Shown here in pieces: positions 39,353 to 47,793 of a stretch of 55,000 nt of DNA. Origin of the DNA: Sphingomonas sp. AOB5 (GTDB taxonomy: Bacteria; Pseudomonadota; Alphaproteobacteria; Sphingomonadales; Sphingomonadaceae); assembly GCF_029433115.1 (NCBI RefSeq), contig NZ_JARNTV010000008.1:1-55000 (forward strand), written 5' to 3'. The notes under the pieces were generated by a model. It did no database searches, was not told the DNA's origin, and saw nothing but the letters and a program-made list of their open reading frames with translations. How positions within the stretch are numbered: position 1 is the stretch's first letter; the number at the start of each line of letters is the position of its first letter. The translations under genes were made by a program, and so were the position numbers.

Positions 39353-39862
39353 ATGAAAATCGCTCTGCTGATCGCGTCGTCCGCGCTGATCGCCGCCGCT
39401 CTGCCCGCTCAGGCCCAGACCCGGATCGCCTATAACAATCCGCAGGTCGATTATCCCGGATTCGAACGGCTTACGTCCGAAACCCGGACGCTGCGCCGCG
39501 ACCGGCTGATCGATTTCGCCAGCTTCCGCGCCCGCGCCGCACAGGGCGCGCTGATCCTCGACGCCCGTTCGCGCGACGCGTTCGCCCGCGGTCACCTGAA
39601 AGGCGCGGTCAACCTGCCCTTCACCGATTTCACCGCGGAAAGCCTGGCCGAAGTGATCGGGCCGAACCGCAACCGGCCGATCCTGATCTATTGCAACAAC
39701 AATTTCTCGAATCACCGCAACCCGGTGCCGCTCAAATCGGCGCCGGTGGCGCTCAATATCCAGACCTTCATCAACCTGGTCGGCTATGGCTATCGCAACG
39801 TCTGGGAATTGAACGACGTGCTGGATTTCGACGATCCGGCGGTGGGCTGGGTGAAGGGTTGA
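39353..39862 (+). CDS. periplasmic rhodanese-like protein
   Basis: 169 residues from ATG 39353 behind a GGGAGG site. The signal peptide MKIALLIASSALIAAALPAQAQ is followed by a rhodanese fold: LILDARSRDAFARGHLKGAVNLPFTDF, then LIYCNNNFSN with Cys114 as the expected persulfide-forming residue. The active-site loop CNNNFSN differs from that of classical sulfurtransferases, so activity is uncertain; it could be a binding or phosphatase-like domain. It converges with the cytochrome gene, with repeat copy C filling the gap. Confidence 0.85.
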   Translation: MKIALLIASSALIAAALPAQAQTRIAYNNPQVDYPGFERLTSETRTLRRDRLIDFASFRARAAQGALILDARSRDAFARGHLKGAVNLPFTDFTAESLAEVIGPNRNRPILIYCNNNFSNHRNPVPLKSAPVALNIQTFINLVGYGYRNVWELNDVLDFDDPAVGWVKG

Positions 39863-39897
39863 GGGCGCTCGATATGATAGCGGATAAGCACTCCACC

Positions 39898-40023
39898 AAT
39901 CCTCCCCCGGAGGGGGAGGTGGCAGCCGCAGGCTGACGGAGGGGTATTATCCGCGAGCGATGTCGCCGGTTGAGACTACCCCTCCACCGCTTCGCGGTCC
40001 CCCTCCCCCTCCGGGGGAGGATT
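39898..40023 (+). repeat. palindromic intergenic repeat, copy C
   Basis: The same ~125-base element and orientation as copy A, with AATCCTCCCCC...GGGGGAGGATT ends, GCAGGCTGACGGAGGGG on the left and CCCCTCCACCGCTTCGCGG on the right. It lies between the convergent rhodanese (+) and cytochrome c (-) genes. Confidence 0.9.
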
Positions 40024-40051
40024 TTTCACGGCAAGATTGAACGTCGATGCC

Positions 40052-40666
40052 CTACGACTTCGGGCAAAGCGCTCCGTTCGCGATCCACGCGCGGGTCAGC
40101 GCCCCGAACTCGGCCTGCGTGCCCGGCACCGGCGTGCGGCCCGGACCTGGGTTCCAGCCCCAGCCGACCAGCCCGTCATGCGCATTATGCTCGGCGATCT
40201 GGGCCAACGTCTTGCCGCCGTTGCGGGTGCGATCCTTGAGCTGCTGGCAGATCGCGCCCAGCGACGCGCCCTCCCAGGCCATCGATTTCGGCGCCAGATG
40301 CCAGTCGGGATGCCCCGGAATGCTGCCCTTGCCGTTGGAGAAGGCCACGTTGGTCGGGCCGTGGCAGGTCGAGCATTCCAGCCCCGGCGCGCCATGACCG
40401 TCCGGCCCGCGCGTCACCGGCGTGACGTGCGGCACGGACTGGTCGCCCGAATTGGGCCGGTCGGTCCGCGGATGGCAGTTCACGCAGCGCGGATGCTGCA
40501 GCACCTTGCCCATTTCCTCGAACAGCGCGACCGAACGCGCGCCCTTGTCCGCGATCGAATCGAAGGCCGAGACCGGCTTCAGTCCCGGCGCCTGTTGTGC
40601 GGAGGCCGCAATGGCCAGCGGCAGCGCGAGAAGCGACGCGCCCAGCGCGATGACGCCGCGGTTCAT
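40052..40666 (-). CDS. periplasmic diheme cytochrome c
   Basis: 204 residues from ATG 40666 with AGGAGG seven bases upstream, overlapping the stop of the hydroxylase gene (ATGA). It has a signal peptide and two CxxCH heme motifs (CVNCH and CSTCH), with HPDWHLAPKSM and other Met/His candidates for axial ligands. It is likely the electron acceptor for the molybdenum hydroxylase encoded just upstream, passing electrons to the respiratory chain. It is the last gene of a three-gene operon, whose order is 2Fe-2S subunit, Mo subunit, cytochrome. Confidence 0.88.
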   Translation of the reverse strand: MNRGVIALGASLLALPLAIAASAQQAPGLKPVSAFDSIADKGARSVALFEEMGKVLQHPRCVNCHPRTDRPNSGDQSVPHVTPVTRGPDGHGAPGLECSTCHGPTNVAFSNGKGSIPGHPDWHLAPKSMAWEGASLGAICQQLKDRTRNGGKTLAQIAEHNAHDGLVGWGWNPGPGRTPVPGTQAEFGALTRAWIANGALCPKS

Positions 40667-42804
40667 GCCTTGCCTCCTATCGTGAAGGGCAGTCTTCGCA
40701 CCGCCTTGCCGGTCAGCTTGCGCCACGCATTCGCCACCGCAGGCGCGGTCGGGGGAAGCCCCGGTTCGCCCACGCCGGTCGGGTCCTTGTCGGAAACGAT
40801 GATCGCGGTTTCGACGTCCGGCATTTCGCCGATGCGCAGCGAGCGATAGCTGTCGAAATTGCCCTGCTGCACTTCCCCGCCCGGCCCCAGCACGACTTCG
40901 GCATAGAGCGCATGGCCAAGGCCGTATCCGATGCAGCTTTCCATCTGCGCGCGGATCACATTGGGGTTCACGGCGATGCCGCAATCGATCGCGCACCACA
41001 CCTTGTGCACCTTGGGCAGCCCGTCAGGCCCTTTCGAGACTTCGGCGATCTGCGCGCAATAGGAGCCGAAGCTCTTCCACGCCGCCACGCCGCGCGCGCG
41101 GCCCGCGGGAACCTTCTTCCCCCAGCCCGCAATCTCGGCGACCTTGGCGACCACCGCCTTCATCCGATCGTCCGCGATCAGCGCGAGGCGGCCGGCGACG
41201 GCATCCTTGCCGCTCATCTCGAGCAGCTGGTCGAGGAAGGTCTCCACCGCATAGGCGGTGTGGGTGTTGCCGACCGACCGCCACCACAGGGTCGGCACGC
41301 CGCCCGGCATGATGTGCTGGCCGACATATTGGTTCGGGAATTTATAGCTGTCGGCGATGCCCTCGGTCAGCGAATCGTCGATGCCGTCCTTGATCCCCAT
41401 CGGCTCCATCGGCGTGCCCTGGAAGAAGCTCTGCGACGCGACCACCTGGTCCCACGCCACGATGCTGCCCTTCGCATCCAGTCCGCCGCGCACCGTGTGC
41501 ACCGTCAGCGGACGATAGCGCCCGCCGCGAATGTCGTTCTCGCGGGTCCAGACATGTTTGACCGCACCCTTGCCCCACGCCTTGAACACCGTGGCGGCTT
41601 CGACCGCGAACTCCATGAACGGCGTCGCGCGCCGCCCGAAGCTGCCACCGGCGAACTGCTCGTGCAGATGCGCCTTGTTCATCGGCACGCCGAGCGTCTG
41701 GCAGATCGCACCCAGCTCGCCGACCTGAAACTGGCTGCCCATCCACACATGGAGCTGGTCGCCCTGCATCTCGATCACCGCGTCCAGCGGCTCCATCGGC
41801 GCATGGGCGAGGAACGGGAACTGGTACACCGCCTCCAGCCGGAGGGTCGCGGCCTTGAACGCCGCTTTGGCATCGCCGGTCTTCTCGACCTGCTTGCCCG
41901 GTTCCTCGCTCTTTTCGGCGAACGTGGCGTACAGATCGTCGCTCGATCGTTTCTCGGCCTTGGACAGGTCCCAGCTCACGTCGAGCAGCGAGGCGCCCTT
42001 GCGCGCCGCATAGCCGTTGACGCCATAGACCACGACGCCCTGCGGGATCGTCTTCACCCCCAGCACGCCCGGCACCGCCAGCGCGGCGGCGTCCTTCACG
42101 TCCTTCACCGTCCCGCCGAATGCGGGCGGATGGACGATGGCGCTGTGCACCATGTCCGGCCGCTGGATATCCATGGTGAAGATCGCAGTGCCGTCGGTCT
42201 TGGCGACGCTGTCGACCTTCGGCGTATCTTTGCCGATCAGCACGAACTGGTCGGCAGTCTTCAGCACCGGCTTTTCGGGCGGCTTCAGCATGGCGGCATC
42301 AGACGCCAGATCGCCGAAGCTCGCTTTCTTCGTGCCATGGCTGACGACGCCCTTTGCGACCTTCACCTCGGCAGCGGGCACGCTCCAGCGCTTGGCCGCG
42401 GCCTCGACCAGCATCGCCTTGGCCGAAGCGCCCGCGCTACGCATCTGCATCCAGCTGTTGGCGATCGCGGAGGAACCGCCGGTACCCATCGTCCCGAAGA
42501 ACAAATTCTTGTAGAGCGGGTCGTTGGCGGGGGCCATTTCGACGCGGATCTGGCCCCAGTCGGCATCCATCTCCTCGGCCACCAAAGTGGCGAGGCCGGT
42601 CGCGGGACCCTGACCGAACTCGACATGCTTGATGATCACGGTGACCAGATTGTCGGGCGAGACGCGCACGAACGCGTTCGGCGCGAACGGCGCGGCGGCC
42701 TGTGCCGGGGCAGCCTTCGCGGCCTTGCCCATCGGCAGCGCCATGCCGAGCACGAGTCCGGTGGAAGCGATGAAGCCGCGGCGGGTTGGCGTGATGGCGT
42801 TCAT
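40663..42804 (-). CDS. molybdopterin-binding subunit of an exported aldehyde/heterocycle oxidoreductase (IorB-like)
   Basis: 713 residues from ATG 42804 (GGAGG nine bases upstream). Tat signal TPTRRGFIASTG. The xanthine-dehydrogenase-type Mo-binding motifs are seen: HVEFGQGPATGLATLVAEEMD, FFGTMGTGGSSAIANSW, LEAVYQFPFLAHAPMEPLDAV, FGRRATPFMEFAVEA and GVGEPGLPPTAPA with the catalytic Glu. It is single-chain, without FAD or Fe-S domains, like isoquinoline 1-oxidoreductase beta. It oxidises aldehydes or N-heterocycles using water; the natural substrate is not evident. It forms a complex with the 2Fe-2S subunit encoded just upstream. Confidence 0.9.
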   Translation of the reverse strand: MNAITPTRRGFIASTGLVLGMALPMGKAAKAAPAQAAAPFAPNAFVRVSPDNLVTVIIKHVEFGQGPATGLATLVAEEMDADWGQIRVEMAPANDPLYKNLFFGTMGTGGSSAIANSWMQMRSAGASAKAMLVEAAAKRWSVPAAEVKVAKGVVSHGTKKASFGDLASDAAMLKPPEKPVLKTADQFVLIGKDTPKVDSVAKTDGTAIFTMDIQRPDMVHSAIVHPPAFGGTVKDVKDAAALAVPGVLGVKTIPQGVVVYGVNGYAARKGASLLDVSWDLSKAEKRSSDDLYATFAEKSEEPGKQVEKTGDAKAAFKAATLRLEAVYQFPFLAHAPMEPLDAVIEMQGDQLHVWMGSQFQVGELGAICQTLGVPMNKAHLHEQFAGGSFGRRATPFMEFAVEAATVFKAWGKGAVKHVWTRENDIRGGRYRPLTVHTVRGGLDAKGSIVAWDQVVASQSFFQGTPMEPMGIKDGIDDSLTEGIADSYKFPNQYVGQHIMPGGVPTLWWRSVGNTHTAYAVETFLDQLLEMSGKDAVAGRLALIADDRMKAVVAKVAEIAGWGKKVPAGRARGVAAWKSFGSYCAQIAEVSKGPDGLPKVHKVWCAIDCGIAVNPNVIRAQMESCIGYGLGHALYAEVVLGPGGEVQQGNFDSYRSLRIGEMPDVETAIIVSDKDPTGVGEPGLPPTAPAVANAWRKLTGKAVRRLPFTIGGKA

Positions 42805-42808
42805 GGGA

Positions 42809-43270
42809 TCAGGCCTCCACGCTCTTGGCGGCGTCGCGGATCGCCTGCTTGATGCGGACATAGGTGGCGCAGCGGCAGATATTGCCGGCCATCGCATTGT
42901 CGATATCACTGTCGCTCGGCCGCTTCTTGGCCTTGAGCAGCCCGATCGCCGACATCACCTGCCCCGACTGGCAGAAGCCGCATTGCGGCACGTCGATCGC
43001 CACCCAAGCCTTGTGGATCGCCTCGGCTTCCTTGCCTTCGACGCCCTCGATGGTGGTGACCTTCTTGCCCGCCACGGTGCTGACCGGCGTGATGCAGGAT
43101 CGCCGGTTCTTGCCGTCCAGATGCACGGTGCATGCGCCGCACTGGGCGACGCCGCAGCCATATTTGGTGCCGGTCAGGTGAAGATGGTCGCGCAGCACAT
43201 AGAGCAAGGGCGTCTCGGGATCGCCGTCAAAGCTCGCAGGCTTGCCGTTCAGCGTGAATGTCGTGGCCAT
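42809..43270 (-). CDS. [2Fe-2S] subunit of the molybdenum hydroxylase (IorA-like)
   Basis: 153 residues from ATG 43270 with AAGGGA five bases upstream. The plant-ferredoxin cluster is CGVAQCGAC....C and the second cluster CGFCQSG....CRCATY, eight Cys in all, as in small subunits of xanthine dehydrogenase-type enzymes. It relays electrons from the Mo subunit to the diheme cytochrome. It has no signal peptide, so it is probably exported bound to the Tat-targeted large subunit. It diverges from the serine acetyltransferase gene. Confidence 0.92.
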   Translation of the reverse strand: MATTFTLNGKPASFDGDPETPLLYVLRDHLHLTGTKYGCGVAQCGACTVHLDGKNRRSCITPVSTVAGKKVTTIEGVEGKEAEAIHKAWVAIDVPQCGFCQSGQVMSAIGLLKAKKRPSDSDIDNAMAGNICRCATYVRIKQAIRDAAKSVEA

Positions 43271-43437
43271 GGGGGTCCCTTCCGTTGGCACAGCGTAACC
43301 AACGTGTAACGAGCGGATCGGTTCTGGCGAAGGGGATTTTTTGCCCGCCGCCGCCGCCCGCGCAGCTAAGCTGGCTTTGCGCTCGCCACATCTTTTCTAC
43401 ACTTCAATTCCTATTAAAATGATGGATTATATGCCGC

Positions 43438-44400
43438 ATGACGCAGACGGCACATAGCCCCCACAAGCTGGATGCCGAGATCGCCGATGCGGTCTCCGGC
43501 CTCAACATCGCCCGCTCGAACTGGCGCCAGCGTCAGGCGGGGCGCCATCTCGTCACCAGCTTCCCCTCCCCGGCCGAGCTGGCCAAAGCCATCGAACATC
43601 TGTCCGCCGCCCTCTATCCGGTGCGCCTCGGCGGTTTCCGCGGCGGCGAAGCGCGCGAGGATGATTTCGTCGCCGAACAGCTTGGCCGCGGCCTCGCCAT
43701 CCTGCAGGTCCAGATCGCCAACGAGCTCGATTACTGGCAGGCGGAATGCCGTGACCCGTTCGATCCCGATCAGGCCGACACCATCGTCCGCCATTTCGCC
43801 GCCCAGTTGCCCGAGATCCGCACCCTGATCGACAGCGACGTCGCCGCCGCATTCGTCGGCGATCCCGCAGCGCGCAGCATCGACGAAATCCTGATCAGCT
43901 ATCCCGGCGCGCTCGCGGTGCTGCATCACCGCCTGGCCCATCCGCTGCACACGCTGGGCGCGGCCATCGTCGCGCGGATCGTATCCGAACTCGCCAATGC
44001 GCGCACCGGCGTCGATATCCATCCCGGCGCCACCATCGGCCCCAGCTTCTTCATCGATCACGGCACCGGCGTGGTGATCGGCGAGACCGCCATCGTTGGC
44101 GCCAATGTCCGGCTCTACCAGCATGTCACGCTCGGCGCGCGCAGCCCGCTGGGCCTCAGCCGCATCACCCCGCGCGACCGCTTCGCCCGCCATCCGATCG
44201 TCGAGGACGATGTGGTGATCTATGCCGGCGCGACGATCCTCGGCCCGGTCACCATCGGGCGGGGCAGCATCATCGGCGGCAATGTGTGGCTGCTCGAGGA
44301 TGTCGCCCCCGGCAGCGTCCTCGTCCAGCCCGAGGCGGTCCGGCTCGACCCGGACGGCGCCGCCAGCCTCTCCGCCCGCCTGACCGGGGCCGCGGCATGA
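43438..44400 (+). CDS. epsC: serine O-acetyltransferase, EpsC type
   Basis: 320 residues. The N-terminal helical half (SNWRQRQAGRHL....ALYPVRLG) is followed by a left-handed beta-helix: HPGATIGPSFFIDHGTGVVIGETA, VRLYQHVTLGA and IVEDDVVIYAGATILG. The active-site His/Asp pair is in FIDHGTG. It makes O-acetylserine for cysteine synthesis. The long N-terminal domain separates it from the short CysE type. The stop overlaps the amidotransferase start by ATGA. Confidence 0.88.
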   Translation: MTQTAHSPHKLDAEIADAVSGLNIARSNWRQRQAGRHLVTSFPSPAELAKAIEHLSAALYPVRLGGFRGGEAREDDFVAEQLGRGLAILQVQIANELDYWQAECRDPFDPDQADTIVRHFAAQLPEIRTLIDSDVAAAFVGDPAARSIDEILISYPGALAVLHHRLAHPLHTLGAAIVARIVSELANARTGVDIHPGATIGPSFFIDHGTGVVIGETAIVGANVRLYQHVTLGARSPLGLSRITPRDRFARHPIVEDDVVIYAGATILGPVTIGRGSIIGGNVWLLEDVAPGSVLVQPEAVRLDPDGAASLSARLTGAAA

Positions 44401-45194
44401 CCGCCCCCTTCTTCCGCCGCCGCCCCAGCATCCCGTCAAAGCCGGTGATCGGCGTGCTATGCTGCAACGAGACGCTCGACCGCCCGATCCAGTCGGTCGC
44501 CAGCCGCTTCATCGATCCGCTCAGCCGTATCTCGGGCGCGACCGTCCTGCTGGTCCCCGCGCTGCCCGAGGTGCTGGACATGCTGGCGCTGGTCGAGCGG
44601 CTCGACGGCCTGCTGCTCACCGGATCGCGCTCGAACGTCTCGCCCGCGCGCTATGGCGGCAAGTTCCTGGCCGAAGACCCGCTGGACGAGCGCCGCGACG
44701 CCGTCGCTCTGCTGCTCGCCGAGCGGATGATCGAGGCCGGCCGTTCGGTATTCGGCATCTGCCGCGGCTTGCAGGAACTCAACGTCCTGTTCGGCGGCAC
44801 GCTGGCCCGCGACCTGCCCGGCGGCGCCCATCACCGCGACGATGCCAGCCTGCCCTTCGAGGCTCTGTTCGAGCACCAGCACGAAGTGACGCTGGCCGAG
44901 GCAGGCGAACTCGCCACCGCTTCCGGCATCCGCCAGGTGACCGTCAACTCGGTCCACCGCCAGGGGATCGACCGGCTGGGCAGCGGCCTGACCATCGAAG
45001 CCGTGGCCGATGACGACGGCCTGATCGAAGCCTTTTCCGCCTCGCCCTGCGGCGGTCAGGTGCTGGCGGTGCAATGGCATCCGGAGTGGAACGGCAGCAC
45101 GAGCGCAGTGGATCGCGGCTTCTTCCGCCTGATCGGGCAGGCGTTACGGGGGCGTGTCGAGGCGGAGATCGTGCCGCTGGCTCGCGGGCACTGA
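44397..45194 (+). CDS. class-I glutamine amidotransferase-like hydrolase (gamma-glutamyl-GABA hydrolase family)
   Basis: 265 residues. FGICRGLQELNVLFGGTLARDL has the nucleophile Cys122, and QWHPEWN supplies the catalytic His and Glu. Also LLTGSRSNVSPARYGG, as in PuuD-type peptidases C26. The family hydrolyses gamma-glutamyl amides, including gamma-glutamyl-GABA. Coupled to the serine acetyltransferase gene, it may act in thiol or glutamyl-peptide metabolism; that link is inference from overlap. The convergent homocysteine methyltransferase-like gene ends ten bases away. Confidence 0.88.
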   Translation: MTAPFFRRRPSIPSKPVIGVLCCNETLDRPIQSVASRFIDPLSRISGATVLLVPALPEVLDMLALVERLDGLLLTGSRSNVSPARYGGKFLAEDPLDERRDAVALLLAERMIEAGRSVFGICRGLQELNVLFGGTLARDLPGGAHHRDDASLPFEALFEHQHEVTLAEAGELATASGIRQVTVNSVHRQGIDRLGSGLTIEAVADDDGLIEAFSASPCGGQVLAVQWHPEWNGSTSAVDRGFFRLIGQALRGRVEAEIVPLARGH

Positions 45195-45204
45195 GCGCCG
45201 CCGC

Positions 45205-46146
45205 CTATCCCGCCATCTCACGCACGTTCCGCGCAATCTGGTCGAGATGCGTCGCCCGGGTGCCGCAACAGCCGCCGAACATATCCATATGCGGATAGCG
45301 CCGCGCGAGCGCGCCGATGCGCTGACCCAGATCGACCGGATCGCCCTCCTCGAGGTGACCGATGGTGCACAGCTCGATCTTGTCCTTCGCGCTGGCATTG
45401 GGCCGCAGGCTGCGCACCCGCGCGATCCAGTCGCCCGGCTCCAGCGCCGGTTCGAACTCGATCGGATGCGAGCAGTTGATGCCGTAGAAATCGGGCCGGG
45501 CATCGCCCGCCTGCGCGTCGACCGCTTCGATCGCTTCCTTCAGGCTGGGGCCGGATTTCAGCCGGTGATCGCCATCCAGCATGAACGATATGCCCAGCGG
45601 CAAGCCCGTTCGCGCCGCCGCCCGCGCCACACCCAGCGCCTCGGGAATATTGTTGAACGTCGCCGCCCACACGAAATCCACGCCCGCACGCTTGTGCACT
45701 TCCAGCTGGAAGCTGTGATACTCCTCCGCTTCGTCCGCGGTGATCGTGCGATTGAGCGAATAGGCGTCGCCGCGCGGCCCCACCTGCCCGCCGATCAGGA
45801 TATCGGAAATCTGCCCCCGATACGGTGCCGCAACGTCACGCAGAAAGCCGATGCCGCGCGCGACCGCGTCCGCCAGTCCCTCGCGCGAATAACCTAGCTT
45901 GTCGCCCCAATCCGGGCTGCCGCGATAGTCGAGGCCCGACAGCATCGGCACGAAGCCATGCTCCGCCGCGACATCCAGCACCCGGCTGTACATCGCCTTC
46001 AGGTCCGCCATGGCCGCGGGATTGTCGAGCAGCGGGTACATGGCGAACTCGGGCAGATCATGCCCGTGCCGATACTGGATCTCGGTCTCCTGCCCGCCCT
46101 CGGTAAGATAGAAGACGCCGGGCTGTTGCGGTGCGAATCCTGCCAT
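45205..46146 (-). CDS. homocysteine S-methyltransferase-family protein
   Basis: 313 residues from ATG 46146 (GGAGG upstream); a farther in-frame ATG at 46161 is less favoured. YLTEGGQETEIQYRHG opens the barrel. The zinc-type Cys set is INCSHP and FGGCCGT near the C-terminus. Members move a methyl from S-methylmethionine or betaine-type donors to homocysteine. Here the first strand (TEGGQETEI) differs from MmuM, so the donor is uncertain. It has no adjacent methionine genes. Confidence 0.85.
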   Translation of the reverse strand: MAGFAPQQPGVFYLTEGGQETEIQYRHGHDLPEFAMYPLLDNPAAMADLKAMYSRVLDVAAEHGFVPMLSGLDYRGSPDWGDKLGYSREGLADAVARGIGFLRDVAAPYRGQISDILIGGQVGPRGDAYSLNRTITADEAEEYHSFQLEVHKRAGVDFVWAATFNNIPEALGVARAAARTGLPLGISFMLDGDHRLKSGPSLKEAIEAVDAQAGDARPDFYGINCSHPIEFEPALEPGDWIARVRSLRPNASAKDKIELCTIGHLEEGDPVDLGQRIGALARRYPHMDMFGGCCGTRATHLDQIARNVREMAG

Positions 46147-46221
46147 CGCGATCACCTCCACGGGGGACTGTGGGGCGGATGCTATATTATCGGCGGGCCG
46201 GGTTGAACCGGGGAGCCGCGC

Positions 46222-47694
46222 TTATTCCGAACGGCGCCACAGATGAAGCCGCCGGAACAGGCCACGCTCGTCCAGCGATTCGAACATCTCGTCCGGCCCC
46301 TCGGGATCGAGGATCTGGTTGTCCGCCAGCCATGCCTCGACCGCAGAGAGATCGGGCACCTCATAGGGAAGCAGGGTGCGGCGGCGATCCTTGGCGTTCT
46401 TGCGGCCGGTGAAACGCAGCCCCTCGATCGTTTCGATCAGCGACCCGGTTTTCGCGATTCTCCGCGCCACCGTCCCGGCATCGCAGCCCAGATGCTCTGC
46501 GATCAGCCCGTCGCGGACCGCCGCGATCGCGTCGCCGCAATCCGCATTGCCCTCGCCCCCGCAATCGATCGCGATGTCGCATTCGGTATCGAGCCGCATC
46601 GAACGATTGTTGAGGTTCGACGATCCGACCCGCAGGATCGCATCGTCGACGATCAGGACCTTCGCATGGACATAGATCGGCGTGCGATTGCGCGTGTAGG
46701 GGTGATAGACGCGCAAGCGCCCATGCGTGTCGCGGGCACGCAGTGCCTCGACCAGCTGGGCGCGTGCGGTATCCATCGCGACCGGCTCGAGCCAGCCCTG
46801 CGCGGCCTCCGGATTGATGATGACGATCTCGGGCCCGTCCGCCTCGTCCAGTCGGCGCGCAATGGCCTCGGCAATCCGGCGTGACGCGAAATACTGGCTC
46901 TCGGCATAGATCCAGCGCTTCGCCCGGGCGATCTGCTCCAGATAAAGCTGCTCGATCTCGGTCACTTCGCGCTGGTCGTCCATGCGCGGCGCGGTGCGCG
47001 CGATCATGACCTCCACCTCGGCGAACTGCACCGGCAGCGTGTCCGGCCAGCAATCATGCTTGGTGCGGATGCCGTTCAGCTTCTCGCCACAGGCGCGTTC
47101 CCAGCGATCGCGCGCGTGCTGGCCCAGCGCCGCGGCGGCGGGACCTTGCAGTGCGGTGCTGGCATCGTGCCAGGGTTCGGACGGCGTGCCGTCGGGCCGC
47201 TTGCGATCCGGATCGTCATCTTCATGGTCGCGCGTGTCCCAGCGGTCCGCGGTCATGTCGATCCCGCCGCAAAAGGCGAAGCTGTCGTCGATCACCACGA
47301 TCTTCTGGTGATGCGAGGCGGCAGGCGGGTGATGGCCATCGAGCCGCACATGGATCCGCGGATGCATCGCCCATTTCGCGACGGTCAGGATCGTCTTGCC
47401 GCGGAACAGCGATTTCAGCGCGCCCAGATCCCAGCGCAGCAGATAGACGTCCAGCTCGGGATTCTGTTCGACCAGCCAGTAGATCAGGTCGCCGACGGTG
47501 ATCGGCGCCGGGCCTGCGTCCGCAGCGTCGTCGCCGCGAACCAGCTCGATCCGCGCATCGAAATCCCATCCGATCAGCATGATCCGCTTGCGAGCCTTCA
47601 GCATCGCATCGCGGGCAAAGCGGAAATAATCCTCCGCATCGACGATGACGCTGGCCCGGTCGGCCCGCCCCTTGCGCCAATAGGATTTGCTCAA
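46222..47694 (-). CDS. phospholipase D/cardiolipin synthase-family protein
   Basis: 490 residues. Two HKD motifs, HHQKIVVIDDSFAFCGG and HAKVLIVDDAILRVGSSN, form the PLD active site. The gaps between motifs and the absence of N-terminal membrane helices resemble phospholipase D-type bacterial enzymes more than ClsA. It would hydrolyse or transfer phosphatidyl groups. It lies 99 bases after the alpha-glucosidase gene on the same strand, perhaps on its transcript; nothing is seen in that gap. Confidence 0.9.
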   Translation of the reverse strand: MSKSYWRKGRADRASVIVDAEDYFRFARDAMLKARKRIMLIGWDFDARIELVRGDDAADAGPAPITVGDLIYWLVEQNPELDVYLLRWDLGALKSLFRGKTILTVAKWAMHPRIHVRLDGHHPPAASHHQKIVVIDDSFAFCGGIDMTADRWDTRDHEDDDPDRKRPDGTPSEPWHDASTALQGPAAAALGQHARDRWERACGEKLNGIRTKHDCWPDTLPVQFAEVEVMIARTAPRMDDQREVTEIEQLYLEQIARAKRWIYAESQYFASRRIAEAIARRLDEADGPEIVIINPEAAQGWLEPVAMDTARAQLVEALRARDTHGRLRVYHPYTRNRTPIYVHAKVLIVDDAILRVGSSNLNNRSMRLDTECDIAIDCGGEGNADCGDAIAAVRDGLIAEHLGCDAGTVARRIAKTGSLIETIEGLRFTGRKNAKDRRRTLLPYEVPDLSAVEAWLADNQILDPEGPDEMFESLDERGLFRRLHLWRRSE

Positions 47695-47793
47695 GATCGC
47701 TTCCCCGGGGAAGCCGCGTCGCGATGCTCTGCTGACTGGATCACGGCATGGCGTTACCGCCTGCCCCGGCCAATCGCCAGCGCGAAGATCGGC

